Assembly: GCA_025403435.1 (NCBI GenBank)
Contig: CM046345.1
Span: 1,488,001-1,552,000, forward strand
DNA: 64,000 bases
Source: Artocarpus heterophyllus
Taxonomy: Eukaryota; Streptophyta; Magnoliopsida; Rosales; Moraceae
Direction: 5' to 3'
The notes beneath the pieces are model-generated. The model saw only the letters and a program-made list of their open reading frames with translations, was not told where the DNA came from and did not search any database. Below are positions 1 through 11,690 of the stretch, one piece after another (within the stretch, counting starts at the first letter, position 1; every line of letters begins with the position of its first letter). The position numbers were made by a program, and so were the translations under genes.

Positions 1-206
1 AGAACGTGATCAATTACGTTCACAAGTTCCTCTGGAGATCTGGATTCTGGAACCTTAAAACTGAAAGCAATAGATGGAGTGGTAGTCCATTTATGCCTCC
101 ACTTTCGCGACAAAACACTTGTTCTCACTGCATCCTTGGTTGATAAACGAGATAAAATTTCTTCAATAATATTATCTGGTAATTCGCTGATTCTATCGAT
201 TTTCAT
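1..206 (-). CDS. F-box protein gene A, 5' end only (runs off left edge)
   Basis: Read on the minus strand from the ATG at 204-206, the frame is open for 68 codons to the window edge. Residues about 6-44 form an F-box: ISELP, then an IIEEILSRLSTKDAVRTS stretch and a VLSRKWRHKWT stretch, the usual start of plant F-box/FBD/LRR proteins. F-box proteins bind SKP1 and act as substrate receptors of SCF ubiquitin ligases; the substrate is unknown here. The protein closely resembles the first exon of pseudogene D (16032-16415), and the upstream flanks are alike too, so the two are paralogues. No break is seen in the visible part, but most of the gene lies outside the window, so whether it is intact cannot be judged. 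Confidence 0.8.
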   Translation of the reverse strand, partial: MKIDRISELPDNIIEEILSRLSTKDAVRTSVLSRKWRHKWTTTPSIAFSFKVPESRSPEELVNVIDHV

Positions 207-1369
207 GACCTCCTTATAAGGAAAAAGAGAAAAGAAAAGAAATCAATAATCTTTCTATGGTATAAATAAGTGCTCATCGTTGAATCGTGTATTCATGTGC
301 TTATTTATAGTTGCAGACTTCAAATTTCAGCTGATGGGAATTTAAAATACAAACCATAACCTGCGAATACATTTGAAATACAAAAATCTCTATTATTATT
401 AGTCTTGTTGTTGTTGTTATTTTATTGATCAGATATTATGATTTTTATCTCCCTATTAGATCAAAATAATAGAAGCAAAATAAAAAATAATAAAAATGAT
501 GAACACTTGTTTTGTTAATTGAAAATTTAAGGATATGAAATAATAACTAACTATTCTTTTAAAAAAAAAAAAAAACCCTAACCCCCGATAAGCCAGCAAA
601 GAAAATTGATACACAATGGATTCAATGTCTAATTTTTTATACACATATGTATATATGTATATATTTACATATGTTCAGTAATAGATTCTGATACTCCACG
701 GACCACTGTGAATACGATAATATACAATATATATATATGCATATATGTGTGTGTGTGTCTATGTCCAACATATGTATGTATATTTGTTTTATTTTTTATA
801 CACATATTTCATCCCATAAATATTAAAAATTAAGATAATGTAACAGGGAAACTCAACAGGATACAATTGTGTAACTTTTGGGGGAATATTATTTCTTGTA
901 AATATTATTTGTTTCGTAAATCTTTCTTTATTTAGTTTAGATTGTACAATAATATAAATTGTATTCTTCTCATCAATGAAAGGTGGTTAATTAGCCATTG
1001 CATAATTCTCTACTCTCTAAAACTTAATATAATGGATGACTAATTCTTTCTTGGTAAAACATCAAATGGCAAATCCTGGAGCAAAAATTTGTTCTGAAAG
1101 TTATTATTATTTTTTTCTAATTTTGGCTGAAACTATTGAAGCTACTAAAAGGAGGGAATTTGCTAATTAAAGAACGGTTTGTAAAAAATAATTTCGTATA
1201 TTCTGCGAGTTTTAGGAAAGTAAGAATTATTATTTTTGGTCCTAGATTAATATATCCACCCTCTCAAACATTGTATTAGCTTCATCCTGCACAGTAGATT
1301 TTATTAGTTTGTTCTTCAAGATGAGTATTAAATTTATCTTAAAATTTTACAAAAAGAAACATTAATTAC
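207..1369. other. AT-rich intergenic stretch; 5' flank of F-box gene A
   Basis: About 1.1 kb with no coding signal. The first 150 bases match the flanks upstream of the F-box starts at 16415 and near 17400 (shared ATAAATAAGTG and GACTTCAAATTT blocks), so they are probably promoter and 5' UTR. TA and TG microsatellite-like sequence lies at 640-780. The last ~60 bases (1310-1369) look like the intron following the exon half at 1370-1464. Confidence 0.5.
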
Positions 1370-1464
1370 CTTTTAAAAAGCACCCTTGAGTCTGAGCGTT
1401 CGGATGTGAGATAGACTGTAAAAAAACTTGGGTGTCCAACTAATAATACCAAGAGGTAAGGAAT
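1370..1464 (-). pseudogene. F-box pseudogene B, distal half of the exon split by the gypsy element
   Basis: On the minus strand this continues the exon whose first half lies at 10504-10995 on the other side of the retrotransposon. It reads KFFYSLSHIRTLRLKG, which matches the 'KFF..LPHIQ.LEI' segment of F-box/FBD proteins that precedes the LRR exon. It ends at a plausible GT donor (1368-1369), but has an in-frame stop one codon before it. The bases 1460-1464 are the left copy of the GGAAT target duplication. No following LRR exon was found between here and gene A. Confidence 0.6.
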
Positions 1465-3623
1465 TGTAACGCCCCGAAATTTATTTAATGTTATTGTAAT
1501 ATAAAATGATAAATTAGTGTGTCATAATTAATGTTTTAGCATTAATTTGATTATTTAGTTGAATTTTGAATTTTAAGTTGTTTGTTAATTTGATAAATTC
1601 AAATGATTTCTTATTGTTTTAAAATGATGCTTTCAGTTTTAAAGCACAACAATTTGTAAAATGTTAAAAATATTCCTTTTTACAAAACTGTAGGTGGCAT
1701 TTGGTTTTCTTATAGTAAAACCGCCCACCGTTTCTCTCTATTTATTCTCTCTCCTCTCCTTCTCTCTTCACTCTCAGCTCTCGCTCTCACTCTCTCTCTC
1801 CTCTCTCTCTCCTCTCTCTCTTGCCCGTGAGCCCCCTCTCTTCTACTCTCTCGACTTCTCTCGTTCTCTCTCAATTCTCTCTCAAATTTTTGAAACAAAA
1901 TTCGAGTCCAAGCTTCGGGTTAGCTAGAAGGAAGCTCAAAAACGTGATTTGACAACTGAAAACTCGGATTGAAGCTTCCATTCTAGGTTAGTTTTAAAAT
2001 TTCTAAACTTTTTCTAAAATTTTCAATTTTGTGTATTTTTGAAATTTAAGTTCGTTTGAACTTAGAAAACTCTTGGTTTGAGTTAAATGAACTTAGAACA
2101 ACTAGAATCTAGGCTTAGATTGAAGAAAAATGGATTGGATTCGAGATTTTTCGTTTCTCTCCTCATTTTTTCATTTTTGGATTTTTGAGATTTTTTAGTT
2201 TAAATCTTGTATAAATGAGTTCAAAAGTGTTCAAACATGTTTTTCTATCATCTATGAATGTATGTTTTTCTATCATCTATGAATGTTTTCCATGCCTGAG
2301 ATTTGAGAAAAACAAGTTAAAATCAAGATTTGGATTTTGGGGGATCGAAAACCCATGGCTAGAATTTCTGGGTTTTCTTAGTTCGACAGCCGAACTACCT
2401 GTTCGGTAGGCCGGATTCAAAGGATCGACAGGCCGGAGTTCATCTGTCCAGCAGGCCGAATCTGGGGAATGTCCGGCCTACCAGACCTGGTTTCCGGCAG
2501 GCCGGGCATGAAAAATTTTGTGATTTTCACCCATTTTTACTGTTTTGAACCCCGATTGAATTTTCAACCTTGTAAAATGATTTTAAAGATACAAATAGCA
2601 CACTAGGACATTATGAAAGGGTTTAGTAGAATAGAATGTCTCGAACTAGATATTGATCAACTTAGTGTGTATCTAGGATCGTTTGTGGTTTTGCGAAGCT
2701 AACGTATAGCGGACCAGGGTTACGGTGTGGGGCACCAGCACGAGTATCGAGGTAGGACTTCTACCCCATTCCTTGGTAGCCTAGTTTCAAAATGATTTAG
2801 TTTTGAAAAGGATTTCTATTAAAATGTTTTCAACGGTTGCTTGAAAATGAATTTATCGGTTATATTTTAATATATCATGAACTGAAATGAACTTCATAAT
2901 GAATGTAAATGACAATACTCGGTAAATGGGTTTTGAATGATGATGAAAATAAACACATAGGCATGCTGCCATATCAGAGATCGGGTCGTGTAGCGATCGA
3001 CCTTAGGGGTAGGTCCCGAAACCCAACTGGGCCACTACGGTAGTGATATCCTTATGGTTTGCCTAGGAAAAGAAAATGATACTTCTGGTTGTCCGAGTAA
3101 ACTGTTTTGGGTAAGAACAGTTTTATTTAAATTTATTTATTTATTCAATGTTTCTTTTAAATAATTCCTTCAATAATGAGATTCTCCTTTAAATTAAATA
3201 ATTTGATAAAATACTGTCCTACTGAGCCTTTCGCTCACATTTTCTCTGTTTTTAAATTTTTCCCCCCTTCTAGGTGGTTTCCCATTTAGGTTCGGAGAGG
3301 ATTCGACGAACCGAACTCAGGAGCAGTAGAAGGATTAGTATATCATTTGTATTATTTAATCAAGGCATGTAATGTTTTTAACTTTCTTTGTGCTTGGACT
3401 GTAGTTGTATTATTATATTGTCAGTACCATGTGTGTGCACAAGTTGTGGGTCAGTGGGACCCATACTCGCTACGTTTATTATTTATTTTTCATGCAATGG
3501 TTTTCTTGAACTTTCACATTTTATTATTTAATTTAATCCCTAAAATTCTTTATTTTAATTTAATTCTTTTTTAATTAATTTAATTAACCCGCCATATCAC
3601 CTCCCGTACTCCGAAGCATGACA
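1465..3623 (+). repeat. 5' LTR of the gypsy element
   Basis: Begins TGTAACGCCCC and ends ATGACA; 2159 bp. It aligns along its whole length with 8361-10498. It differs mainly by a longer CT-rich tract (about 1735-1880), fewer copies of a GGCAGGCCG-type motif (about 2385-2515), and scattered substitutions, so the insertion is not very recent. Confidence 0.92.
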
Positions 3624-3627
3624 GAAT

Positions 3628-3639
3628 GGTATCAGAGCT
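3628..3639 (+). other. Primer binding site of the gypsy element
   Basis: TGGTATCAGAGC, complementary to the 3' end of plant initiator-Met tRNA, four bases after the 5' LTR. It primes minus-strand cDNA synthesis in this family. Confidence 0.88.
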
Positions 3640-3728
3640 CAAGGTTATGAACATTGGGAATTGTGCACACTTAGGTATGACAATGAAATACCTCTAACAG
3701 TCTAAATTTTGTTTTCAGAAGTGAGAGA

Positions 3729-4610
3729 ATGGCACCTAGACGTCGTTCAACAGCTGATGCCGAGTTTAGAAACGATGAGGGCATGATGAGGTCTATGTTT
3801 GTGGCTTTTCGGTAGATGGTAGCCAGGGCTAGACCAGAGGATTCTGATATTTGTCATCGGCATACGTATTTTAAAGAATTTCAACGTGCGTCTATTTCAA
3901 CTTTTGATGGTAATGGGGATCCGCAGTTGGTAGAATATTGGTTGGATTCGATCGTGAAGCATTTGGATACCCTTGGTGTGCCTGATGAGTACCGTGTGGA
4001 GTTTGTTGCATATAAGCTCGAGAGTGGTGCTAACACTTGGTGGAAACAAGCTAAGCGTTTGAAACGCGGTGGCGATATCAGTTGGGATAGATTCGAGGAG
4101 CTATTCTATGATCGATATTTTTCGCAGGGGTATAGAGATCAGAAGGCAGCTGAGTTCTACAGTTTGCAGCAGGGTGATTTGTCAGTTAGGGAGTATGAGG
4201 CAAGATTTAATGAGCTGGCTAGGTTGGCTCCATCAGCAGTGGCATCGGAGCGTGAGAAGTGCATTAAATTTCAGGAAGGACTCAAGGCTCCTATTCGACG
4301 ACAGTTGGTTGCTCTGCGACTTAGGAGTTTTGGAGAGCTTGTGTCGTCAGCAATATCAGTGGAAAATGATTATGCGCAGTATTGTAAGGATCGAGCAAAG
4401 ACTTCAAGAGGATCGCAGAAGAGTGGTAGGAAGAGCACTAGTAGCCGTCCAACTCCGGAGAAGAGCAAGCAAGGTGGCGTGAACAGTGGTAGCAGCAGTT
4501 CGTCTGGTAGCGGGCGCAACAATCCCTACAGCTTTCATTGTCATTTTTGTCAGCAGCCCAGACACATCAAGAGGAATTGCCCGATTAGGAGTGTCCGTCT
4601 TAGATCTTAG
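3729..4610 (+). pseudogene. gypsy gag (capsid/nucleocapsid), broken
   Basis: The likely original start is the ATG at 3729; an in-frame TAG at 3813-3815 interrupts it, after which the frame is open from 3816 to 4610. The middle (about 3880-4370) has the plant Ty3 retrotransposon gag pattern (FDGNGDPQLVEYWLD, WWKQAK, FEELFYDRYF, QQGDLSVREYEARFNEL). A basic, Ser-rich linker is followed by a CX2CX4HX4C zinc knuckle near 4537-4580, which binds the element's RNA. The frame stops at 4608-4610, before protease. It packages element RNA into virus-like particles in intact relatives; this copy is not expected to work. Confidence 0.85.
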
Positions 4611-4875
4611 ACCGGGGAGGATGCCAGTCGTCAGTCTTAGCCTCATACCCTACCTCCGCCTCAGCAGTACCTGTAGTTGCAGTATCCTCAGTTATCTCCT
4701 CAGCAGCTTCGTATCTAGTACGAGGGCAGCAGCTGCAGCATTTCCAGCGTAGCATCCCTCAGTATCGAGCGCCGAGTATAGCTAATGTGCAGTCGTCTCC
4801 ATTTCAGCAACATCGGCAGAATAATCTAGGAATTAGCAGTGTTGGTAGAGGAAAAGGAAAGGCACTAGTGTAGGT

Positions 4876-7800
4876 TCATGCGATGGCATCTGGAGGTTCA
4901 GATTCTCAGACCAGTAATGCGGTTGTCGATGGTACGATCTTAGTTCCTTAGTCCTTAGCTCGCGTTTTATTTGATACAGGTGCCTCTCATTCTCTCATTT
5001 CGAGTTCTTTTGTACATGCCTTGGGATTAGAGATAGATGAGTTTAATGAACCCTTAGTCATAACTTCTTCCTTGGGGCGGGTGTGTGTAAATTTTATGTG
5101 TAAATCTTGTAAAATAAAGATTGGGGATAAGATTTTGAAAAGTGATTTGATTGTACTCCCCATGAGCTCATATGATGTAATTCTAGGGATGGACTGGTTG
5201 TCCAGGTATAACGTAGTTGTGGACTGCCAACTTAAAAAAGTAACCCTAGTGTCTAATAGGGGGACGATGATCACCTACCAGGGTGGTGGTGATTGGTTAA
5301 TGAGTGAGCGTCTCATGAAGTCGTGTCTAGGAGGGCGAAGGAATCTGGGTTGTTGTGCTCTTCTTGCGAACCTAGAGTGTGAGCCCTATGCTTTGAGTGG
5401 AAGTGTAGCGATTACGATGGTTAATGAGTTCGAGGATGTCTTCCCCGATGAGTTGCCAGGATTACCACCGCATCGAAAAATTGAGTTTGGTATTGAGTTG
5501 TTTCCAGGGACAACACCGATTTCTATAGCACCTTGTCGGATGGCACCGGCAGAAATGAAAGAATTAAGGAAGCAACTTCAGGAACTTGTTGATAAAGGGT
5601 ATATTCGAAATAGCACATCTCCATAGGAAGCACCGGTTTTGTTTGCTAAGAAACATGATAAGACTCTCAGGTTGTGTGTGGATTATCGACAGCTGAATCG
5701 GGTTACGGTGAAGAATAAGTATCCCTTGCCTAGGATTGATGAGTTGTTTGATCAGTTGGGAGGTTCACGGTACTTCTCAAAGATTGATTTGCGTTTAGGT
5801 TATCATCAACTCAGGATTAAGGAAGAGGATATTCCCAAGATAGCTTTTAGGACTCGGTATGGTCATTTTGAGTTTCTGGTTATGTCGTTTGGGTTAACGA
5901 ATGCTCCGACAGCTTTCATGGATTTGATGAACATGATATTTAGGCCGTTTTTGGTCAGTTTGTGATCGTGTTCATCGATGACATCCTAGTGTATTCTAAG
6001 ACTTGGGAGGAGCATAAGCAGCATCTTTGGATCGTGCTTCAGACTCTGCGGGAGCACCAGTTGTATGCTAAGAGGGAAAAGTGTGAGTTTTGGTTGACTG
6101 AGGTCAAGTTTCTAGGTCATGTCATGTCGGAGCATGGTATTTCTGTGGATCCGTCTAAGATTGAAGCCATAGTGGAGTGGGAACGACCAAAGAACGTAGT
6201 GGAGATTCGCAGCTTCTTAGGTCTTGCTGGTTATTACAGGAAATTTGTAAAGGATTTTTCAAAGATTGCAGCTCTGTTGGCGAGATTGATCAGGAAGAAT
6301 ATCAAGTATGAGTGGGATGAAGATTGTGAACTTGCCTTTCAGGAATTCAAGAACTGATTGACTTCAGCTCCAGTGTTGGTTATTCCTAGCAGTGACGAGC
6401 CGTATAAGGTTTACGCAGATGCTTCAGGGCGCGGACTTGGGTGCGTGTTGATGCAGCATAGACATGTAGTTGTGTACGGATCGAGACAGCTACGACCTCA
6501 CGAGCGGAATTATCCTACTTATGACTTGGAGCTCGTGGCGGTGATTCACGTGCTGAAGATTTGGAGGTGTTGTTTGTATGGAGCGTCGTTTCAGGTCTTC
6601 TCCGATCACAAAGTTTGAGGTATTTGTTCACTCAGAGAGATCTTAATTTGAGGTAGCGTAGATGTATAGAGTATATGGAGGATTATGATTTTGCGTTGCA
6701 GTATCATCCCGGGAAAGCTAATGTAGTCGCAGACGTGCTTAGTAGGAAGTCTTTTGGGATTCTCGCTTGTTTGGCTTTTGAGGATTGGAGCAAGGATGCG
6801 ACAGTGAGTGAGTATGGGCTACAGTATCATGAAGACTATGATCGAGTTTTGGTATATTATGTGGAGGTAACCCCAGCTCTTGTTCAGATGGTGAAGCAGA
6901 ATCAGTGCCAGGATCAGCATTTGCAGGGGATTTGGTCACAGATTCAGAACGGGGAGCAGTTTGAAGAATGGAGCGTGCATGCAGATGGATCGTTGTATTT
7001 CCAGGAGTGTCTTACAGTTCCAGCTATCACCGAAGTGATGAAAGCCATTTTGGACGAAGCTCATAGGTCTCAGTTCGCTATTCATCCAGGGAGCACAAAG
7101 ATGTATCGTGATTTGAAGAGGCAGTATTGGTGGAGAGGCATGAAGAAAGATGTTTGAGAGTACGTGGCCAAGAGTACGACGTGTCTTCAGGTGAAAGTCG
7201 AGCATCAAAAGCCTGTAGGTCAACTTCAACCGCTTCCTATTACAGGGTGAAAATGGGAGCATGTGACGATGGATTTTCTCACAGGTTTGCCGAGGATGGA
7301 GCAGCGGCATGATGCAGTTTGGGTCGTGGTCGACAGGTTGACGAAATCGGCGCATTTCATTCCGTTTAGGTCGACATGTTCGAGGAAGATTCTCAGGGAT
7401 TTGTATCTGCAGAACATAGTGAGGTTGCATGGAGTTCCTTTGTCCATCACTTTTGATCGAGACACCAGGTTTAATGCTAAGTACTGGAGGAGTTTTCAGG
7501 AGGCTTTAGGTACAGATTTGAACTTCAGTAAGGCGTTTCATCCTCAGACTGATGGGCAGTCTGAGCGGGTTATTCAGATTCTCGAGGATATGTTGCGTGC
7601 CTGTGTGTTAGACTTCGGCGAAAATTGGAAGAAATATTTGCATCTGGCGGAGTTCGCGTACAACAATAGCTATCAGGCGAGTATTGGTATGGCACCATTT
7701 GAGGCGTTGTATGGGCGACCGTGTCGGTCACCAGTGTGTTGGGCCGAGCTGGAAGACAGGGTTATTCATAGGCCAGATGAGATCCGTGATAGCAATGAGA

Positions 7801-8312
7801 GAGTCGTTGTGATTCGAGATCGATTGAGGGCAGCTCAGAGTCGACAGAAGAGTTACGCGGATAGGAGACATAGACCCTTAGAGTTCGCGGTTGGAGATTT
7901 CGTTCTCTTGAAGGTATCGCCTCGTAAAGGAACTATACGGTTCGGAGTGAGTGGAAAGCTTGCAACGAGATATATTGGGCCATTCAAGATCACTCAGCGT
8001 GTTGGTGTGGTTGCTTATCGGCTTGATCTTTCGCCTGAACTTTCTCATGTTCACGATGTGTTTCACGTGTCGATGCTTAGGAAGTGTCCGCCTGAGCAGG
8101 GTAAGATAGTTGCATTTCGCGATGTGCAGGTTCAGGAAGATACGACTTACGAAGAAGTGCCGATTCAGGTCATCGACCGAAAAATAATTAGTTTGCGTCG
8201 TTGTGAGATACCGTTGATAATGGTCATGTGGCAGCATCACGGGGTTGATGAAGCCACCTGGGAACTAGAGTCGAGTATGCGAGAATTGTATCTGCATTTG
8301 TTTTGTTTCTGA
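4876..8312 (+). pseudogene. gypsy pol (protease, RT, RNase H, integrase, chromodomain), broken
   Basis: Domains in order: aspartic protease with DTGAS (Asp codon 4973-4975); reverse transcriptase from about 5480, with an FIDDIL catalytic box near 5971-5990; RNase H with [10 protein letters not shown] near 6410; integrase with an HPG/zinc-binding region near 7070, then the core (MDFLTGLPR near 7268, and later HPQTDGQSERV); and a chromodomain at about 8150-8290 (YEEVPIQ, HGVDEATWE). The frame is interrupted by TAG at 5624-5626, a one-base loss near 5952, TGA at 6355-6357, a one-base loss near 6617, a TAG near 6655, TGA at 7155-7157 and another TGA near 7249. Only the integrase core to chromodomain part (7263-8312) is a long open frame. 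The chromodomain directs insertion to chromatin in intact relatives. Confidence 0.88.
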
Positions 8313-8347
8313 AATGAACTGTAAATTTCGAGGGCGAAATTTCTTTT

Positions 8348-8359
8348 AGGGGTGGAGAG
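8348..8359 (+). other. Polypurine tract of the gypsy element
   Basis: A purine-rich run (AGGGGTGGAGAG) just before the 3' LTR, in the position that primes plus-strand synthesis. Confidence 0.75.
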
Positions 8360-8360
8360 T

Positions 8361-10498
8361 TGTAACGCCCCGAAATTTATTTAATGTTATTGTAATATAA
8401 AATGATAAATTAGTGTGTCATAATTAATGTTTTAACATTAATTTGATTATTTAGTTGAATTTTGAATTTTAAATTGTTTTGTTAATTTGATAAATTCAAA
8501 TGATTTCTTATTGTTTTAAAATGATGTTTTGAGTTTTAAAGCACAACAATTTGTAAAATGTTAAAAATATTCCGTTTTACAAAACTATGGGTGGCATTTG
8601 GTTTTCGCACAATAAAACCGCCCACTGTTTCTCTCTATTTATTCTCTCTTCACTCTCAGCTCTCACTCTCTTGCCCGTGAGCCCCCTCTTTTCTTCTCTC
8701 TCGGCTTCTCTCGTTCTCTCTCAATTCTCTCTCAAATTTTTGAAACAAAATTCGAGCCCAAGCTTAGGGTTAGCTAGAAGGAAGCTCGGGAACGTGATTT
8801 GGCAACCGAGAACGCGGATTAAAGCTTCAATTCGAGGTTAGTTTTGAAATTTCTAAACTTTTTCCAAAATTTTCAATTTTGTGCATTTTTGAAATTTAAG
8901 TTCGTTTGAACTTAGAAAACTCTTGGTTTGAGTTAAATTAACTTAGAACAACTAGAATCTAGGCTTAGATTGAAGAAAAATGGATTGGATTCGAGATTTT
9001 TCATTTCTCTTCTCTTTTTTTCATTTTCAGATTTTTGAGACTTTTGAGTTTAAATCTTGTTTAAATGAGTTTAAAAGTGTTCAAACATGTTTTTCTATCA
9101 TCTATGAATGTTTTTCATGCCTGAGATTTGAGAAAAATAGGTTAAAATCAAGATTTGGATTTTGGGGGATCGAAAATCTATGGCTGAAATTTTTGGGTTT
9201 TTCCAGTTCGGCAGGCCGAATACGTGTTCGACAGGCCAGATTCAAAGGATCGGTAGGCCGGAGTTCATCTGTCTGGCAGGCCGAACCTGGGGAATGTCCG
9301 ACCGACCGGACCTGGTTTTCGACAGGCCAAACTGCACAGTTCGGCTGGCCAAAGCAGGGAGTCCGGCAGGCCGGTCGGGCATGAAAAATTTTGTGATTTT
9401 TCACCCGTTTTCACTGTTTTGAACCCCGATTGAAATTCCAACCTTGTAACATGATTTTAAAGATACAAATGGCACACTAGGACATCATGAAAGGGTTTAG
9501 TAGTATAGAATGTCTCGAATTAGATATTGATCGACTTAGTGTGTATCTAGGATCGTTCGTGGTTCTACGGAGCTAACGTATAGCGGACCGGGGTTACGGT
9601 GTGGGGCACCAACACGAGTATCGAGGTAGGACTTCTACCCCATTCCTTGGTAGCCTAGTTTCAAAATGATTTGGCTTTGAAAAGGATTTCTATTAAAATG
9701 TTTTCAACGGTTGCTTGAAAATGAATTTATCGGTTATATTTTAATATACCGTGAACTGAAATGAACTTCATAATGAATGTAAATGACAATACTCGGTAAA
9801 TGGGTTTTGAATGATGATGAAAATAAACACATAGGCATGATGCCATATCAGAGATCGTGTCGTGTAGCGATCGACCTTGGGGGCAGGTCCCGAAACCCAG
9901 CTGGGCCACTACGGTGGTGATATCCTTATGGTTTGCCTAGGAAAAGAAAATGATATTTCTGGTCGTCCGAGTAATTTGTTCTGAGTAAGAATGGTTTTAT
10001 TTAAATTTATATATTTAATCAGTGTTTCTTTTAAATAATTCCTTGAATAATGAAAATTTTCCTTTTAATTAAATACTTTGATAAAATACTGTCCTACTGA
10101 GCCTTTCGCTCACATTTTCTCTGTTTTTAAATTTTTATCCCCTTCTAGGTAGTTTCCCTTTTAGGTTCGGAGAGGATTCGACGGACCGAAATTAGGAGCA
10201 GTAGAAGGATTAGTATATCATTTATATTATTTAATCAAGGCATGTAATGTTTTTAACTTTTTTTGTGCTTGGACTGTAGTTGTATTATTATATTGTCAGT
10301 ACCATGTGTGTGCACAAGTTGTGAGTCAGTGGGATCCATACTCGCTACGTTTATTATTTGTTTTTCATGCAATGGTTTTCTTAAACTTTCATATTTTATT
10401 ATTTAGTTTAATCCCAAAAACTCTTTAATTTAATTAAATTCTCTTTTAATTAATTTATTTAACCCGCCACGTCACCTCTCGTACTCCGGGGCGTGATA
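8361..10498 (+). repeat. 3' LTR of the gypsy element
   Basis: 2138 bp; starts TGTAACGCCCC and ends GTGATA, where the expected terminal CA has become TA. It is homologous to 1465-3623. It carries extra copies of the GGCAGGCCG-type motif between 9205 and 9380. The right target duplication GGAAT follows at 10499-10503. Confidence 0.92.
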
Positions 10499-10503
10499 GG
10501 AAT

Positions 10504-10995
10504 TGTATAGATTGTCCCAAAAACTGGAGTTTATAGCAAAACACCAGAGGTTTCGAAAAGAAACATCATAAAAACTGTCGAAGAATTTGAGGAATGGGAG
10601 ATTAGGTTCATCAACATTGATATTTCGAACGTCATTATCAAGGCGCTCCAGAGACACCCACGAGAAGATAAGAATTTCAAGCACATCTTGAGCGAAAGTT
10701 GCACTAGAGATCGATAAAGACTCTTCAAATTTCTAAAACCTTCAAATGTCGCCGGAGATCTTAAACGAAGAAAAACTTAACTCCAACCAATAAATTTTGG
10801 CTACGAAACATGCACGAAGGCAGTGTAGTATTGGCAGTTGTGATAGAACTTTAGAGAAAACTCCTACGTATGTCATCTTGATAGGCGAAGAATCCATCGA
10901 TCTATGTCGTGATCCAGAAGACTGTGTTTATAGTAGAACCATATAACTTGTTTATAGGACCAATGCCATAGTAGAGAGCTCAAACTAGTGCATTG
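10504..10995 (-). pseudogene. F-box pseudogene B, central part, split by the gypsy insertion
   Basis: Minus-strand translation in shifting frames gives recognisable F-box/LRR protein pieces in the right order: GPINKLYGS near 10930-10970; HDIDRWILRLSR near 10880-10920; LPSCMFRSQNLL near 10810-10840; TFEGFRNLKSL near 10735-10765; SLERLDNDVRNINVDEPNLP near 10590-10650. The frame then stays open to the retrotransposon junction at 10504 and continues at 1464. Frame changes and stops show it is a pseudogene, and no F-box-encoding start was found upstream (to about 11100). Pieces such as DRWIL and LPSC.F match exon 1 of pseudogene D, which confirms the family. Confidence 0.75.
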
Positions 10996-11690
10996 GAAGA
11001 AGGCCTGAATCGAGGATACGATATAGATTACACAGACTAATATAATATATTTCACAACTTCATTCTAATTTTTATTTAAACAATTTAATTGACAAAGTGT
11101 AAAACCTCGCTTTGTACACCCTTTTGCGATGGCAAACAAGGGTATTTACATGCAAGCATCGGCGGATTAGTTAAATTAAACTTTAAACCCATAAAGAGTG
11201 ATCTCTTTGTAACTTCTCTTACTTCTCCCTTCTAAAAGTTTCTAATTGCAATATTTATATAAAGTTTTTAAGTTTTTTATTTTACTTTTTCCTTCTAATC
11301 CTTTAGTCCCAAAATGAGTCTGAACCAAAGCTGTAATAATTTAAATTTTGTGAGGAAAAATGCAGTAGTGAAAAGTGTTTGAACCGAGATTTTTTTTGTT
11401 TAAACTCATTTCCAAAACAGGCTATATATCATACTTCACCATTAAAAAAAATTCTACGTACTATACTTGAAATTTAACTTCTAAACATAATATATTTCAA
11501 ACGAACATCTCCAAAAAAGGTAAAAATTAACTTCATGATTTTGTGAACTTTAAACTTTAAAAAATAAATTTTGAAATAAAGTGGATTACATGCTAATTGG
11601 TTCATTTGAAAGAAAGAAAAGAAAAATACAAATAGATGAAGGAAAAGCGTAAAAGAGACTATACCATTTTTTTTTTTTTCAAAGATGGTT
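10996..11690. repeat. Intergenic part of a tandem segmental duplication (copy 1)
   Basis: No coding signal. The block around 11105-11165 resembles 13525-13590 (ACACCCTTT... and CATGCAAGCA), and 11455-11690 resembles 14505-14720 (shared GAAAGAAAGAAAAGAAA block and neighbours). This shows that the C and D gene regions derive from one ancestral unit. Confidence 0.55.

Larger units (their letters stand above)
1465..10498 (+). mobile_element. Ty3/gypsy LTR retrotransposon, chromovirus type, decayed but structurally complete
   Basis: A 9.03-kb element with two long LTRs (1465-3623 and 8361-10498), an initiator-Met-type primer binding site, gag, protease, reverse transcriptase, RNase H, integrase with a C-terminal chromodomain, and a polypurine tract. 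It is flanked by the 5-bp duplication GGAAT (1460-1464 and 10499-10503). Termini are TG...CA in the 5' LTR and TG...TA in the 3' LTR. The integrase-before-end domain order, chromodomain and LTRs above 2 kb suggest the Tekay/Del group of chromoviruses; that assignment is from memory of the families. The coding region has several stops and at least two single-base frameshifts, so the copy is not autonomous. It lies inside an exon of F-box pseudogene B. Confidence 0.92.
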
